From: Paludibacteraceae bacterium
Lineage (GTDB): Bacteria; Bacteroidota; Bacteroidia; Bacteroidales; Paludibacteraceae
DNA: 12,701 bases
Direction of reading: 5' to 3'
NCBI GenBank assembly: GCA_018055865.1
Contig: JAGPGR010000024.1
Coordinates: forward strand, 1-12,701
Shown here: positions 1 through 7,705 of the stretch, piece after piece
Layout of the letters: each line of letters begins with the position of its first letter
Numbering within the stretch: the first letter of the stretch is position 1
The notes under the pieces: model-generated
Told to the model about the DNA's origin: nothing
Database searches by the model: none
The model's input: only the letters and a program-made list of their open reading frames with translations
Made by a program: the position numbers and the translations under genes

Positions 1-1941
1 TTGCATTTCGTCGGCCATATTTTTACCTTTCATCTGCTTTTCTATCTGAAAATCAATAAGATGCCCGATAGGATAATACGACAGATAAAGCGGATAATCA
101 ATCATGTGAGAATAAATGCCCAGTATTGGCTCATCTTTTCCACCTAAAATTCCGGCATAATATTCATTCCACACTTTTTTGGCTTCAGAAATCACGGCTT
201 CCTGAAGTTGCTCCGGAGTAGCTCCGGGATTGGCATACATCCATTCCCACACGGCTATATCAACCAACGACACACCCATGATTTCATAACATGCCCAAAA
301 ATTATCCAGTGCCAGATAGGCTTCAGCATCCGGATTTACATTTTTCATACCTAGTAGTTCCAGATCTCGTTTTTGGAACATAAAAGCCACGGCTTCGGTG
401 AAGGCATTGTTGGGGACTCCGCTGAGCATCCAGTAATCCACATCGTTGAGTGTAATGGTTTGTTCGGTATTGTGACCGAATTCGTGCACAGCAATGTTAT
501 ACCCTTTGTAATCCATTCCATTTTCACCGATACGGGTACGCAGGCGCGATTTCTGTCCACGAAGCACAGCACCCCATGCATGACCGGCTCCGAGCGAAGG
601 GTCAACCTGAACCAGGGAAGCAATTTGTTTTGCTTTCTCCGGTTTCCATCCCAGTTTCATCAGGATATTCGACAAATCATTTTCCACTGCCTGAGGAGTG
701 GGATATTTTGCAGCCGTAATTTTATTTAACTCTACCTCCGGAATTTCTCCTTTGGCTTTGAATCCGTTGTACCATATGTCAAAAGGCTGCAATTCCCTTC
801 TCAGTTTGGATTTGATGTAAGCAGCCACTTCTTTTACCTGTGGCGATGAAAGCAGTGATTTGAATAGATTTTCCACGTCTTTTTGCGGAATTTCCATCGT
901 GGCGTCAAAGTTACGGCTCAGTGCAGTAGTGAAATGAGGCGAGTAAGCATCAATCTGCTGATTAGCCCTGAAGTTTTCGAGCAGGACTTCATAGCGACGA
1001 CCGTTTTCAGGTGTCGAAGCTACCATTTTTCCATTTTCAAAGATTTTGTTTTCTACAGGATTCCACTGATATTTTCCGTCGTTTATAACCTCTTTCGGAA
1101 TGGACTGATCGATAATCCTTTTCATCACATCGTAAATCATTTGTTGTTTTTTCAGTCCGTTCGCCTTGTCGGCGTAGTTCGACTTCAGTTCATCCCTGAG
1201 CCCCCAGTGCGTAATGAGTTTCATATCTGCAGGAAACAGTTTTTCGCCTTTTTCATTTACTAATTGTCCCATAAACACATTGTAGCCTGAAATATAGGAA
1301 TCGGCACCAGTCAGCTTTTGAGACAAATGCTGGAGTACTTCGGCAGGTATTCGTGATGTAAATCGGTCACCCATACGGGCATAGGCCCATTGTTTACGTG
1401 TCCAGGATTCACCTTGTTCGGTTTTCTCTTCCAGCGAATAAAACGGAAAATTTAATGCCGTAATAAATGCAATTTTATTGGCAAAAAAGTCGTCGTCCAT
1501 GTGTGCTCTCACGTCGTACCCGCCAAAAAGCATATCCACCGGCGATTCTTCGAAACCTGTCAACTGAATGGGTTCTTTCAGTTTCACATCTATTTCGTTG
1601 TAATAGCCGCTCAGTGTTTCAAAGTTACGCTCCAATCGCTTGTACAAAACATCCAGCGATGCAGTATCAGTAATAAAATTCTCCCTGCAAAATCGATTAA
1701 AATCCTCCACTGTGCCATCACTTTGCAGCCATATAGCTGCTACCTGATTTACACCCCGCTCTACCCGAAACCGGTTGCTTTCTCCCATTGAATCGAGCAA
1801 TGACTTGGATACATCCGAAGCCATTTTTTCGGAAATAAATCGTTTTTGTTTCATAGTTTCAGAGCCAGATGTAGTTGATTTACAGCTATAATACCCGATT
1901 ATAAGTATTGTTGAAACCAATAGATAAAATATTTTTTTCAT
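1..1941 (-). CDS. M2-like (ACE-type) zinc metallopeptidase lipoprotein, C-terminus cut by window edge
   Basis: Seen: an open frame of 647 codons from ATG at 1941 to the left edge, with no stop, so the C-terminus is missing. The N-terminus is a lipoprotein signal (hydrophobic stretch then a cysteine near residue 20, GYYSC), so the enzyme is probably anchored in the envelope. The zinc site HEFGH is at residues 486-490, with a likely third ligand Glu516 in NNAFTEAVAF. Near the cut end, H612, Y619 and Y622 (HMIDYPLYLSYY) have the same spacing as the transition-state His and Tyr residues of angiotensin-converting enzyme (H-x6-Y-x2-Y). Known: gluzincins with this arrangement (families M2/M3) cleave peptides, often dipeptides from the C-terminus. 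Inference: a periplasmic or surface peptidyl-dipeptidase that supplies peptides or trims proteins. I checked most of the frame line by line and saw no frameshift. The gene stands alone, divergent from the gene at 2185. M3 remains an alternative; substrate is unknown. Confidence 0.85.
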   Translation of the reverse strand, partial: MKKIFYLLVSTILIIGYYSCKSTTSGSETMKQKRFISEKMASDVSKSLLDSMGESNRFRVERGVNQVAAIWLQSDGTVEDFNRFCRENFITDTASLDVLYKRLERNFETLSGYYNEIDVKLKEPIQLTGFEESPVDMLFGGYDVRAHMDDDFFANKIAFITALNFPFYSLEEKTEQGESWTRKQWAYARMGDRFTSRIPAEVLQHLSQKLTGADSYISGYNVFMGQLVNEKGEKLFPADMKLITHWGLRDELKSNYADKANGLKKQQMIYDVMKRIIDQSIPKEVINDGKYQWNPVENKIFENGKMVASTPENGRRYEVLLENFRANQQIDAYSPHFTTALSRNFDATMEIPQKDVENLFKSLLSSPQVKEVAAYIKSKLRRELQPFDIWYNGFKAKGEIPEVELNKITAAKYPTPQAVENDLSNILMKLGWKPEKAKQIASLVQVDPSLGAGHAWGAVLRGQKSRLRTRIGENGMDYKGYNIAVHEFGHNTEQTITLNDVDYWMLSGVPNNAFTEAVAFMFQKRDLELLGMKNVNPDAEAYLALDNFWACYEIMGVSLVDIAVWEWMYANPGATPEQLQEAVISEAKKVWNEYYAGILGGKDEPILGIYSHMIDYPLYLSYYPIGHLIDFQIEKQMKGKNMADEMQ

Positions 1942-1973
1942 ACTTCGCATAGATAATTAATTCACAGAATATA

Positions 1974-1981
1974 CAAAGATA
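1974..1981 (-). promoter_or_regulatory. Putative Bacteroidota -7 box (TATCTTTG) for the metallopeptidase gene
   Basis: Read on the minus strand, TATCTTTG matches the TAnnTTTG -7 consensus and lies about 32 bases before the ATG at 1941. No good -33 TTG is seen at the usual distance, so the assignment rests on the -7 box and position only. Confidence 0.45.
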
Positions 1982-2155
1982 CTAAAATTTTAATTGTCGA
2001 TTAAAAATTTGTATAGTTTTTATACAGTAAAATATCTCTGGAGAATAAATCAACAGATAAAAGCATTTGAACTCTGACTATAAATTTTATAAGAAAAGAA
2101 TTTTACAAAAAAGTTAAATTCATAGAATATTCTATTCAATATGCTGTAAAAATTA

Positions 2156-2163
2156 TATATTTG
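2156..2163 (+). promoter_or_regulatory. Putative -7 box (TATATTTG) for the secreted-protein gene
   Basis: TATATTTG fits TAnnTTTG and ends 21 bases before the ATG at 2185, implying a very short leader. A matching -33 TTG is not evident. In DNA this AT-rich a chance match is possible. Confidence 0.4.
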
Positions 2164-2184
2164 TAATTGTAAAATCCTTATACT

Positions 2185-2739
2185 ATGAAGGCCCTAACGT
2201 TAACAATTGCTGTCGGAATACTGTTTTTTTTAGGAGCTAACGCTCAAAATTCAACATCTGAAAATCTCGGAATGAGGTATTATATAAGCCCTGACAGTTC
2301 CAAACTTCTAAAATCGGATTTTGATAGGCTGAACTTTGACAAAGGTTTGAATGGGTATACATTCAGAAAAAGTGACTTTTTCAATAAAAAAAATCACAGG
2401 ATTCCGACTATAAATGGTCGTAAGAGGAATCAGCAAGATTCTCTGTGGTTGAAAGAATACCGGAATCAACTTCCCCGTCAGCAACGAGAGTACAAAAAAA
2501 GAAACTTTTTGCCGTTCGACTCAATGAATACCCGAAACTACTCTCAGCTACCTGAAGAGTCATATAAAAAGAGACCTTACATTGATCGTGCTGAATTGGA
2601 CAACATGCCAATTTACGTACCCCGGGATACTTATATGCCAAATAACGTGAGTAAAAGTGCTGATAAAATGCCTAATCCTTTGTTGAAACAAAATGAAAAC
2701 AGCACAAAGTCTGTAAAACCCGAGAAACAAAGAGAATAA
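2185..2739 (+). CDS. Secreted basic protein of unknown function (184 aa)
   Basis: I do not recognise this family. Seen: a clear signal peptide (MKALTLTIAVGILFFLGANA followed by Q at residue 21), with a likely cleavage after ANA and no lipobox, so a periplasmic or secreted product. The mature part of about 164 residues is rich in Lys, Arg, Asn, Gln and Tyr, has few long hydrophobic stretches, no cysteine, and ends in a Lys/Glu-rich tail (residues about 155-184). It looks at least partly disordered. A short segment MPIYVPRDTYMP (about residues 141-152) resembles the proline-spaced MP repeats of some small Bacteroidota envelope proteins, but this is only an impression. It is monocistronic: its own candidate promoter lies upstream and a hairpin terminator follows the stop by a few bases. 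No function should be assigned. The signal peptide, terminator and uninterrupted frame make it a real gene. Confidence 0.8.
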   Translation: MKALTLTIAVGILFFLGANAQNSTSENLGMRYYISPDSSKLLKSDFDRLNFDKGLNGYTFRKSDFFNKKNHRIPTINGRKRNQQDSLWLKEYRNQLPRQQREYKKRNFLPFDSMNTRNYSQLPEESYKKRPYIDRAELDNMPIYVPRDTYMPNNVSKSADKMPNPLLKQNENSTKSVKPEKQRE

Positions 2740-2743
2740 AAAC

Positions 2744-2775
2744 GAAAAAGACGGAAATTAATTCCGTCCTTTTTC
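2744..2775. terminator. Bidirectional hairpin terminator between convergent genes
   Basis: The arms AAAAAGACGGAA (2745-2756) and TTCCGT-C-CTTTTT (2762-2774) pair around a 5-base loop with one bulged C; G2744 and C2775 extend the stem. The A/T ends give a T run in both directions. It lies just after the stop at 2739 and 25 bases below the stop of the minus-strand PII-like gene, so it can serve both. Confidence 0.75.
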
Positions 2776-2799
2776 TGTTGTTACATCCTGATTTTTAGA

Positions 2800-3093
2800 T
2801 TAATACATTTCTTCCACGTTCCACACAAATAAGCGTAAGCCAAGCATTGGAGAACTTTCATCCAGCATTTTCAGACTTTTTATAACAGAATTGACCCTGT
2901 CATCTTCCACTACTGTCATTATCGAATTATTCAGCGAAGGCCAGGCATGGCTTCCGTAGTGAGGTTCACCCTGTTCGGTGCCGCGTCCCTGCGTTCCTTC
3001 CCAAAATGTAAAACCGCGAATTAAGTACTTATCTAAAATTCGTTTCACATCGTCGTTGTGAGCCTGATCAAAAGAAATAAATATTGCTTTCAT
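2800..3093 (-). CDS. Small PII/GlnB-like protein at the tail of the efflux operon
   Basis: Seen: a complete 97-residue soluble protein starting MKAIFISFDQAH, with no signal peptide or membrane segment, so cytoplasmic. The layout is that of a compact ferredoxin-like/PII fold: strand MKAIFISF, helix NDDVKRILDKYLIRGF, a Gly-rich loop (WEGTQGRGTEQGEPHYG, about residues 31-47), strand SIMTVVEDDRV, helix VIKSLKMLDES and a final strand LRLFVWNVEE. Known: PII-like and related small regulators are trimers that sense nucleotides or metabolites; short members of this type occur beside RND pumps in Bacteroidota, and the unrelated-by-name DUF3240 occurs beside metal pumps. Inference: a sensor or modulator of the neighbouring pump. 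It lies 152 bp after the RND stop with no clear terminator or promoter between them, so it is probably co-transcribed. The family call is fairly sure; the ligand is unknown. Confidence 0.7.
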   Translation of the reverse strand: MKAIFISFDQAHNDDVKRILDKYLIRGFTFWEGTQGRGTEQGEPHYGSHAWPSLNNSIMTVVEDDRVNSVIKSLKMLDESSPMLGLRLFVWNVEEMY

Positions 3094-3245
3094 GCTTATA
3101 TTTGCCCCTTACCCTTTCGATGGAATAATTTTGGAGCGTTTATTTGAATTTTCGTTTATTTATAACTAATTTTTATACAATTTCTGACCTCAAAACAGTT
3201 GGATATACACCCTTAAGTATGCCTTCATCCTATTGGAATCTGGTG

Positions 3246-6200
3246 TTAATCAACCTGTTTTACAGCCAGTTTTTTCGCCATTTTTTCCGATTGGCGTTTT
3301 ACACCAATTCCGGCAGCAACGGTGTAAAGTACCGGAATAACCAGCAACGTAAGAATGGTTGAAACCGTAAGACCACCAATAACCGTTATTGCCATCGGAC
3401 GCCACATTTCTGACCCCTCACTTTGGGATAAAACCAACGGAAGCATACCCAAAACAGTAGTTGCTGTAGTCATCAGCACGGGGCGCAAACGGGATTTTCC
3501 TCCGGCTACTACCGAACGGATAATGCCCATTCCACGTTCACGATTCAGGTTGATATAGTCCACCAGCACAATTCCGTTTTTCACCACTATACCTACCAAC
3601 ATAATTAGTCCGATAAACGACATAATGTTGAGAGTACCACCCGTAAGTGCCATTGCCAGAATTACACCCGAAATACCAAAAGGCAGCGAGAACATAATGA
3701 TAAATGGATAAGTAAAAGATTCAAACTGCGAAGCCATTACAATGTAAACTAAAATTATAATAATTAGAAAAAGCATTCCTAAGTCTGCAAATGAGTCTTG
3801 TTGTTCTTCGTACGAGCCACCAATATCAATAAAAATTTCTGAAGGTACATCAACTTTGTCAATTTCCGCGTTAATAGCAGCCACAGCTTTGTCCATAGTT
3901 GTGCCCGAGAGCGTAGCTGAAATGGTTACAACACGCTGACGGTCTTTACGTTCAATGGTAGGTGGTGTAAATCGTTCGACGACTGTGCCCAAATCTTTCA
4001 CACGCACAGGTATGCCTTGTGCATTGTAAATCAGAATATTCTCAATATCTGCCAATGACTGACGGTAACGGGGATCGTATGATACGCGAACAAAATACTC
4101 CTGACCATCTTCGCGATAAAGCGAAGCGGTAAGACCGTTGATGCGGTTTTTCAGAAAATTGGAGGCAGTGGCAATGTTCAATCCATTCATGGAAAGTTTT
4201 TCCCTGTCGAAATCCACTTGATATTCAGGAACATACTCTTCACGACTTACCTGTATATTTGATAAACCTTTAATAGTCGAAAATCTCGTGTTCAGTTCTT
4301 GCGCTATTTTATCCGTTTTATCAAAATCATATCCGAAAATATCAATCTCCAATTCAGACTGACCGCCCATCATGCCGTTTTCTCCCGTCGAAACGTTGGA
4401 TTTTCTTATTTCCGGAATTTTATTTAACTCTTCCTGAAACTGAGCAATCAGTTCGTACACGGATTTATCGCGTTTTTTCAAATTTACCAATCTTATATCC
4501 AGTGATATAATATTGCTTCCGTTGTTCTGCAGCGAACCCCAAACATTGGAGCTGCTGGCCTGACCTACCGAGAAGCTGATTGATTCTATTTCGGGATTTT
4601 CTTCCTTCCATTTTTTTTGCAATTCCAAAGCCAGTTCGCGTGTTATTTCCATTCTGGTTCCTACCGGCAGTTGTATCTTTGCCGAAATATATCCATCGTC
4701 CGAAGACGGGAAAAACTCAGTACCAACAGTACCAATCGGAATTAAACTAAATATAAAAAACAGGGATGCAAATAAAATGGTTTTTTTACGGTTTCTCACA
4801 GTCCAATTTACAAATCGGGAGTAAGTAAGGTCCAGCCAATCCAGAAAACGCTGAATGGGAGCATACATTTTTATGGCCAATTTAGACTGCTTTCTTTCAA
4901 GCCGGAGCAATTGAGAACTCAACATAGGAGTAAGTGTCATGGCACAGATCAACGACATGGTCATAATGATGGTCACTATCCAGCCTAACTCTTTGAACAT
5001 GACACCGGCAAACCCGGTAACAAGTGTTAAAGGGAAAAATACGGCAATCAGAGTGAGTGTAGAAGCCACTACAGACAGCGAAACCTCATTGGTGCCATGA
5101 ACAGCAGCACTTTTGGGGCGGCTGCCCCGTTCAATATGCGTAGTAATATTCTCGAGTACCACGATGGCATCATCTACCACCATACCGATAGCTATGGACA
5201 GAGAACTCAGTGATATAATATTGAGTGTACCACCCGTAGCATAGAGGTAAATAAAGGATGCAACAAGTGATACAGGAATGGTAAGAATGATAATAATAGT
5301 GGCCCGCCAGCGGCCTAAAAAGAATAAAACCACTATTATAACGAATATAAATGCAAAAAGTACCGTTTCTGTCAATCCTTTGATTGTGTTCTTAATACCG
5401 TCCGAAGTGTCGTTTATTACTGTAATTTTTACGTCAGGGGGGAGATTTTTCTGAATTTCGGGCAATACCTTGAGCACCTGATTGGCAATATCTACTGTAT
5501 TAGCACCTGATTGCTTCTGAACAACCATTACAGCTCCCTGTACTCCATTGGTATAGCTTTCCTGAACTCGTTCTTCGAAGCCGTCAGTCACGGTTGCCAC
5601 ATCAGTAAGATAGATGGCTTTACCACCGTAATTGCCTACGATAATGTTGCTAATTTCTTTCGGATCTTTGAATTCGCCCTGAACGCGCAGTGAAAATGTT
5701 TCATTTCCGATATCCATTGTTCCGGCAGGCACATTGATGTTTTCTGCACCGATTTTCTGAGCTATTCCTTCTACTGTAAGTTTATGAGCTTCCATTTTTA
5801 TAGGATCTACATACACCTGTATCTGACGTTGCGGAGCACCGGCAATGGCTACTGATCCTACTCCATCTATTCGGGCCAGTCGATTAGCTACATTATCATC
5901 CAAAATCCGATACAATGCCGGAATGCTTTTATCGGCAGTAGCGGAAAGCATGATTACCGGTATCATATCTGTACTGAACTTCATGATTACCGGTTCTTCG
6001 GCGTTTTCGGGCAACATGGCTTTTACAAGGTTCAGTTTATCGCGTACATCATTGGTAAGTTCGTCCAGATCTTTACCGAATTCGAACTGCATTGTAAGTA
6101 CTGATCGGTTTTCACGCGAAGTGGATGTCAGTTCTTTGAGATTAGGTACGGTGTTCAAAACACTTTCCAACGGGCGGGTAACGTTAGTTTCAATATCTGC

Positions 6201-6374
6201 CGCACTGGCTCCCTGATAGGTAGTTATTACCATCAGCATGTTCATATCTATTTTTGGCAGCAAGTCCACCGAGAGATTTCTCAATGAGAAAAGTCCCAGA
6301 ATAATCACACCAATAAAGACCAAAATAGTCATAACCGGCTTTCGAACTGCACTTTCGTATATCTTCATATTCAT
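3246..6374 (-). CDS. AcrB-like RND multidrug efflux pump (inner-membrane permease)
   Basis: Seen: 1042 residues, the usual RND length, with a membrane helix at about 13-31, a first porter domain (about 32-335), six helices (about 336-555), a second porter domain (about 556-865) and a final helix bundle (about 866-1025). The proton-relay residues of drug-type pumps are present: D401/D402 in GMVVDDAIVVLEN (AcrB D407/D408), K932 in VVKNGIVLVDY (AcrB K940), and R962/T969 in SRLRPVLMTT. Metal-type (HME) pumps lack the paired Asp in this context, so this is closer to the HAE drug/amphiphile class. Known role: a trimer that takes substrate from the periplasm or membrane and drives it into the TolC channel using the proton gradient. 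Start: ATG at 6374, though the ATG two codons later (6368) is also possible. It follows the MFP gene after 180 bp. Substrate cannot be predicted. Confidence 0.95.
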   Translation of the reverse strand: MNMKIYESAVRKPVMTILVFIGVIILGLFSLRNLSVDLLPKIDMNMLMVITTYQGASAADIETNVTRPLESVLNTVPNLKELTSTSRENRSVLTMQFEFGKDLDELTNDVRDKLNLVKAMLPENAEEPVIMKFSTDMIPVIMLSATADKSIPALYRILDDNVANRLARIDGVGSVAIAGAPQRQIQVYVDPIKMEAHKLTVEGIAQKIGAENINVPAGTMDIGNETFSLRVQGEFKDPKEISNIIVGNYGGKAIYLTDVATVTDGFEERVQESYTNGVQGAVMVVQKQSGANTVDIANQVLKVLPEIQKNLPPDVKITVINDTSDGIKNTIKGLTETVLFAFIFVIIVVLFFLGRWRATIIIILTIPVSLVASFIYLYATGGTLNIISLSSLSIAIGMVVDDAIVVLENITTHIERGSRPKSAAVHGTNEVSLSVVASTLTLIAVFFPLTLVTGFAGVMFKELGWIVTIIMTMSLICAMTLTPMLSSQLLRLERKQSKLAIKMYAPIQRFLDWLDLTYSRFVNWTVRNRKKTILFASLFFIFSLIPIGTVGTEFFPSSDDGYISAKIQLPVGTRMEITRELALELQKKWKEENPEIESISFSVGQASSSNVWGSLQNNGSNIISLDIRLVNLKKRDKSVYELIAQFQEELNKIPEIRKSNVSTGENGMMGGQSELEIDIFGYDFDKTDKIAQELNTRFSTIKGLSNIQVSREEYVPEYQVDFDREKLSMNGLNIATASNFLKNRINGLTASLYREDGQEYFVRVSYDPRYRQSLADIENILIYNAQGIPVRVKDLGTVVERFTPPTIERKDRQRVVTISATLSGTTMDKAVAAINAEIDKVDVPSEIFIDIGGSYEEQQDSFADLGMLFLIIIILVYIVMASQFESFTYPFIIMFSLPFGISGVILAMALTGGTLNIMSFIGLIMLVGIVVKNGIVLVDYINLNRERGMGIIRSVVAGGKSRLRPVLMTTATTVLGMLPLVLSQSEGSEMWRPMAITVIGGLTVSTILTLLVIPVLYTVAAGIGVKRQSEKMAKKLAVKQVD

Positions 6375-6381
6375 TTTATAT

Positions 6382-6402
6382 GCCCCTAAACCCCTAAAAG
6401 GG
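6382..6402 (-). repeat. C-rich repeat-like leader next to the RND start codon
   Basis: On the plus strand GCCCCTAAACCCC followed by TAAAAGGG sits 7 bases from the RND start codon. On the coding strand it reads as G-rich units, with a CCC/GGG pair able to form a small hairpin. It stands out from the AT-rich gap and resembles the TTTAGGGG-type intergenic repeats common in Bacteroidota. A similar AGGGGCA segment precedes the PII-like start at 3103-3110. Confidence 0.4.
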
Positions 6403-6428
6403 ATAAAAGAAGGCGATTAAGTATTTAT

Positions 6429-6444
6429 AAAATATCGATATTTT
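6429..6444. repeat. Perfect 16-bp palindrome AAAATATCGATATTTT
   Basis: The sequence equals its own reverse complement over 16 bases, centred at 6436/6437, in the gap between the MFP and RND genes. It could be a protein binding site or a chance product of AT-rich DNA. Confidence 0.45.
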
Positions 6445-6554
6445 GTATTAATTCAAACAATTAGCGAAATCTAATATTTGAAAAATTAGAGATATAAAAT
6501 GTTTGGTTAGCGGGAAAAGGTTATTAACCCGGTTCACCAAATTACCCGTGGAGT

Positions 6555-7574
6555 TTAGGGAGCAACCGCCACTTCCATTTGATCATTGAGCTTTGCCTGC
6601 CCGGCAACAACTACCTGCGAACCTGTCGGAACTCCCGAAATCAATTCATATTCAGTATCCAGTCGTTGTCCTAATTTCACTTCGTTGTATGTTACTTTTC
6701 CTTCGGAATAGACGTACACAAACCGCGAACCGGAACCTACTTGTTTCACGATGGCCTGATCGGGCACTACAACACGATTTTGTGTTCCCATATTCATGGT
6801 TACACGGGCATACATTCCCGGACGAATTTTGTTTCCGCTGTTTTGCATCCTGATTTCCACACCGAATGTACGTGTCATTTCATCTACAGTTGGGTAGATT
6901 TTACTTACCGATCCGTTGAAACGTTGATTGGGAAAAGCATCAAAGCTGATGTCCACACCCATTCCAATCCGCACTTTAGGGAAATAAGTTTCCGAAACGT
7001 TTACAATCACCTTCAGCGGATTTATTTGCATCACAGTAAGTACAGGAAGCTGCCCCGAAAACATATCGCCATTGTCGTAATTTTTAGCTGTTACCACTCC
7101 ACTTATCGGACTGATTAGATATGTGTTTTCTTGCAGATTTTTCAGCGAGGTTTCTGCCTGGTCCAGTTGTGCTTTCAGATTATCTACATCCTGCTTTGAT
7201 ACTCCCCCTACCTGAAATAGTTCGAGCAGGCGGTTGTAATTCTGACGTAGATTGGTGATTTGAGTCTGATAGTTCTCCAGATTTGCAGCATCCATTTGTA
7301 CTAATCGTTGCCCTTTGGACACCGGTGATCCCACTTCGACCATTATGCGCCGGATGCGTCCGGGGGCTACGGGGGCAATGCTGTTTTTAACCTCTGGTTG
7401 AATAGTTGCCGTGAATTCAGCTATTTGCTGCACATTGCGTTCAAAAACCTGTGCAAGTTTTACTGTAGGTTTCTCAGCTACCGTTTCCGTTTGTTTTTTC
7501 TCAGCATTTCCGCATGAGACAAGGCTCATGGACAGTGCCAGTAAACTTATAAAAAGCAATTGATTACGTTTCAT
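6555..7574 (-). CDS. RND efflux periplasmic adaptor (membrane-fusion lipoprotein, HlyD/AcrA family)
   Basis: Seen: 339 residues with a lipoprotein signal ending LVSC (Cys21), so the adaptor is lipid-anchored like AcrA. Order of domains: first lipoyl half at about 65-98 (APGRIRRIMVEVGSPVSKGQ), a short alpha-helical hairpin at about 99-150, second lipoyl half at about 152-185 (ISPISGVVTAKNYDNGDMF), a beta-barrel at about 186-265 (NVSETYFPKVRIGMGV and RPGMYARVTM), and the membrane-proximal domain to the C-terminus (VVPDQAIV ... VVVAGQAKLNDQM). Known role: bridges the RND pump and the outer-membrane channel as a hexamer and is needed for pump activity. It lies between the TolC-like gene (131 bp gap) and the RND gene (180 bp gap) on the same strand. 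The start at 7574 is right because it opens directly onto the signal peptide. Confidence 0.95.
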   Translation of the reverse strand: MKRNQLLFISLLALSMSLVSCGNAEKKQTETVAEKPTVKLAQVFERNVQQIAEFTATIQPEVKNSIAPVAPGRIRRIMVEVGSPVSKGQRLVQMDAANLENYQTQITNLRQNYNRLLELFQVGGVSKQDVDNLKAQLDQAETSLKNLQENTYLISPISGVVTAKNYDNGDMFSGQLPVLTVMQINPLKVIVNVSETYFPKVRIGMGVDISFDAFPNQRFNGSVSKIYPTVDEMTRTFGVEIRMQNSGNKIRPGMYARVTMNMGTQNRVVVPDQAIVKQVGSGSRFVYVYSEGKVTYNEVKLGQRLDTEYELISGVPTGSQVVVAGQAKLNDQMEVAVAP

Positions 7575-7705
7575 AAATATTTAATTGTTAAATAAGCTCT
7601 ATCGGTTCACTTTGCCGAAAGTCATGCAGACAATTAGAGCTGAAGTTGATTGTTTTTGAAAGTCTTTTATTTTGAAAAAAAATATTGTGTATTGTTATTC
7701 TTCCA
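7575..7705. other. 131-bp gap between TolC-like and MFP genes
   Basis: No ORF. There is a weak inverted repeat AGCTCTA (7595-7601) / TAGAGCT (7635-7641) with a 33-base spacer that itself has CGG/CCG ends, but no T tract to make it a terminator. Co-transcription is the simplest reading. Confidence 0.4.

Larger units (their letters stand above)
1942..2184. other. Divergent AT-rich intergenic region
   Basis: This 243-bp gap separates the minus-strand peptidase from the plus-strand secreted protein. It is strongly AT-rich, holds a candidate -7 box for each gene near its two ends, and shows no ORF, RNA gene or strong hairpin. It most likely carries two back-to-back promoters. Confidence 0.6.
6375..6554. 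other. 180-bp gap between the MFP and RND genes
   Basis: It holds no ORF. It contains a perfect 16-bp palindrome (6429-6444), a small 6-bp-arm hairpin TCTAAT/ATTAGA (6470-6490) and the C-rich element near the RND start. No convincing terminator is seen, so the genes are probably co-transcribed, although a gap this size is wide for partners of one pump. Confidence 0.5.

Noticed and set aside
351..623. Minus-strand 90-codon open frame inside the metallopeptidase gene
   Set aside because: It is an out-of-frame shadow of the real peptidase frame, which carries the zinc motif and runs the whole 1-1941 interval. Plus-strand frames at 373, 883, 1467 and 1501 are rejected for the same reason.
3097..3104. 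TATATTTG on the plus strand, a good -7 box match
   Set aside because: It points into the antisense of the RND gene with no plus-strand gene downstream and lies inside AT-rich DNA, so a chance match is more likely.
7595..7641. Inverted repeat AGCTCTA/TAGAGCT as a terminator between TolC-like and MFP genes
   Set aside because: The 33-base spacer is long, the stem is short and no T tract follows, so termination is not supported.
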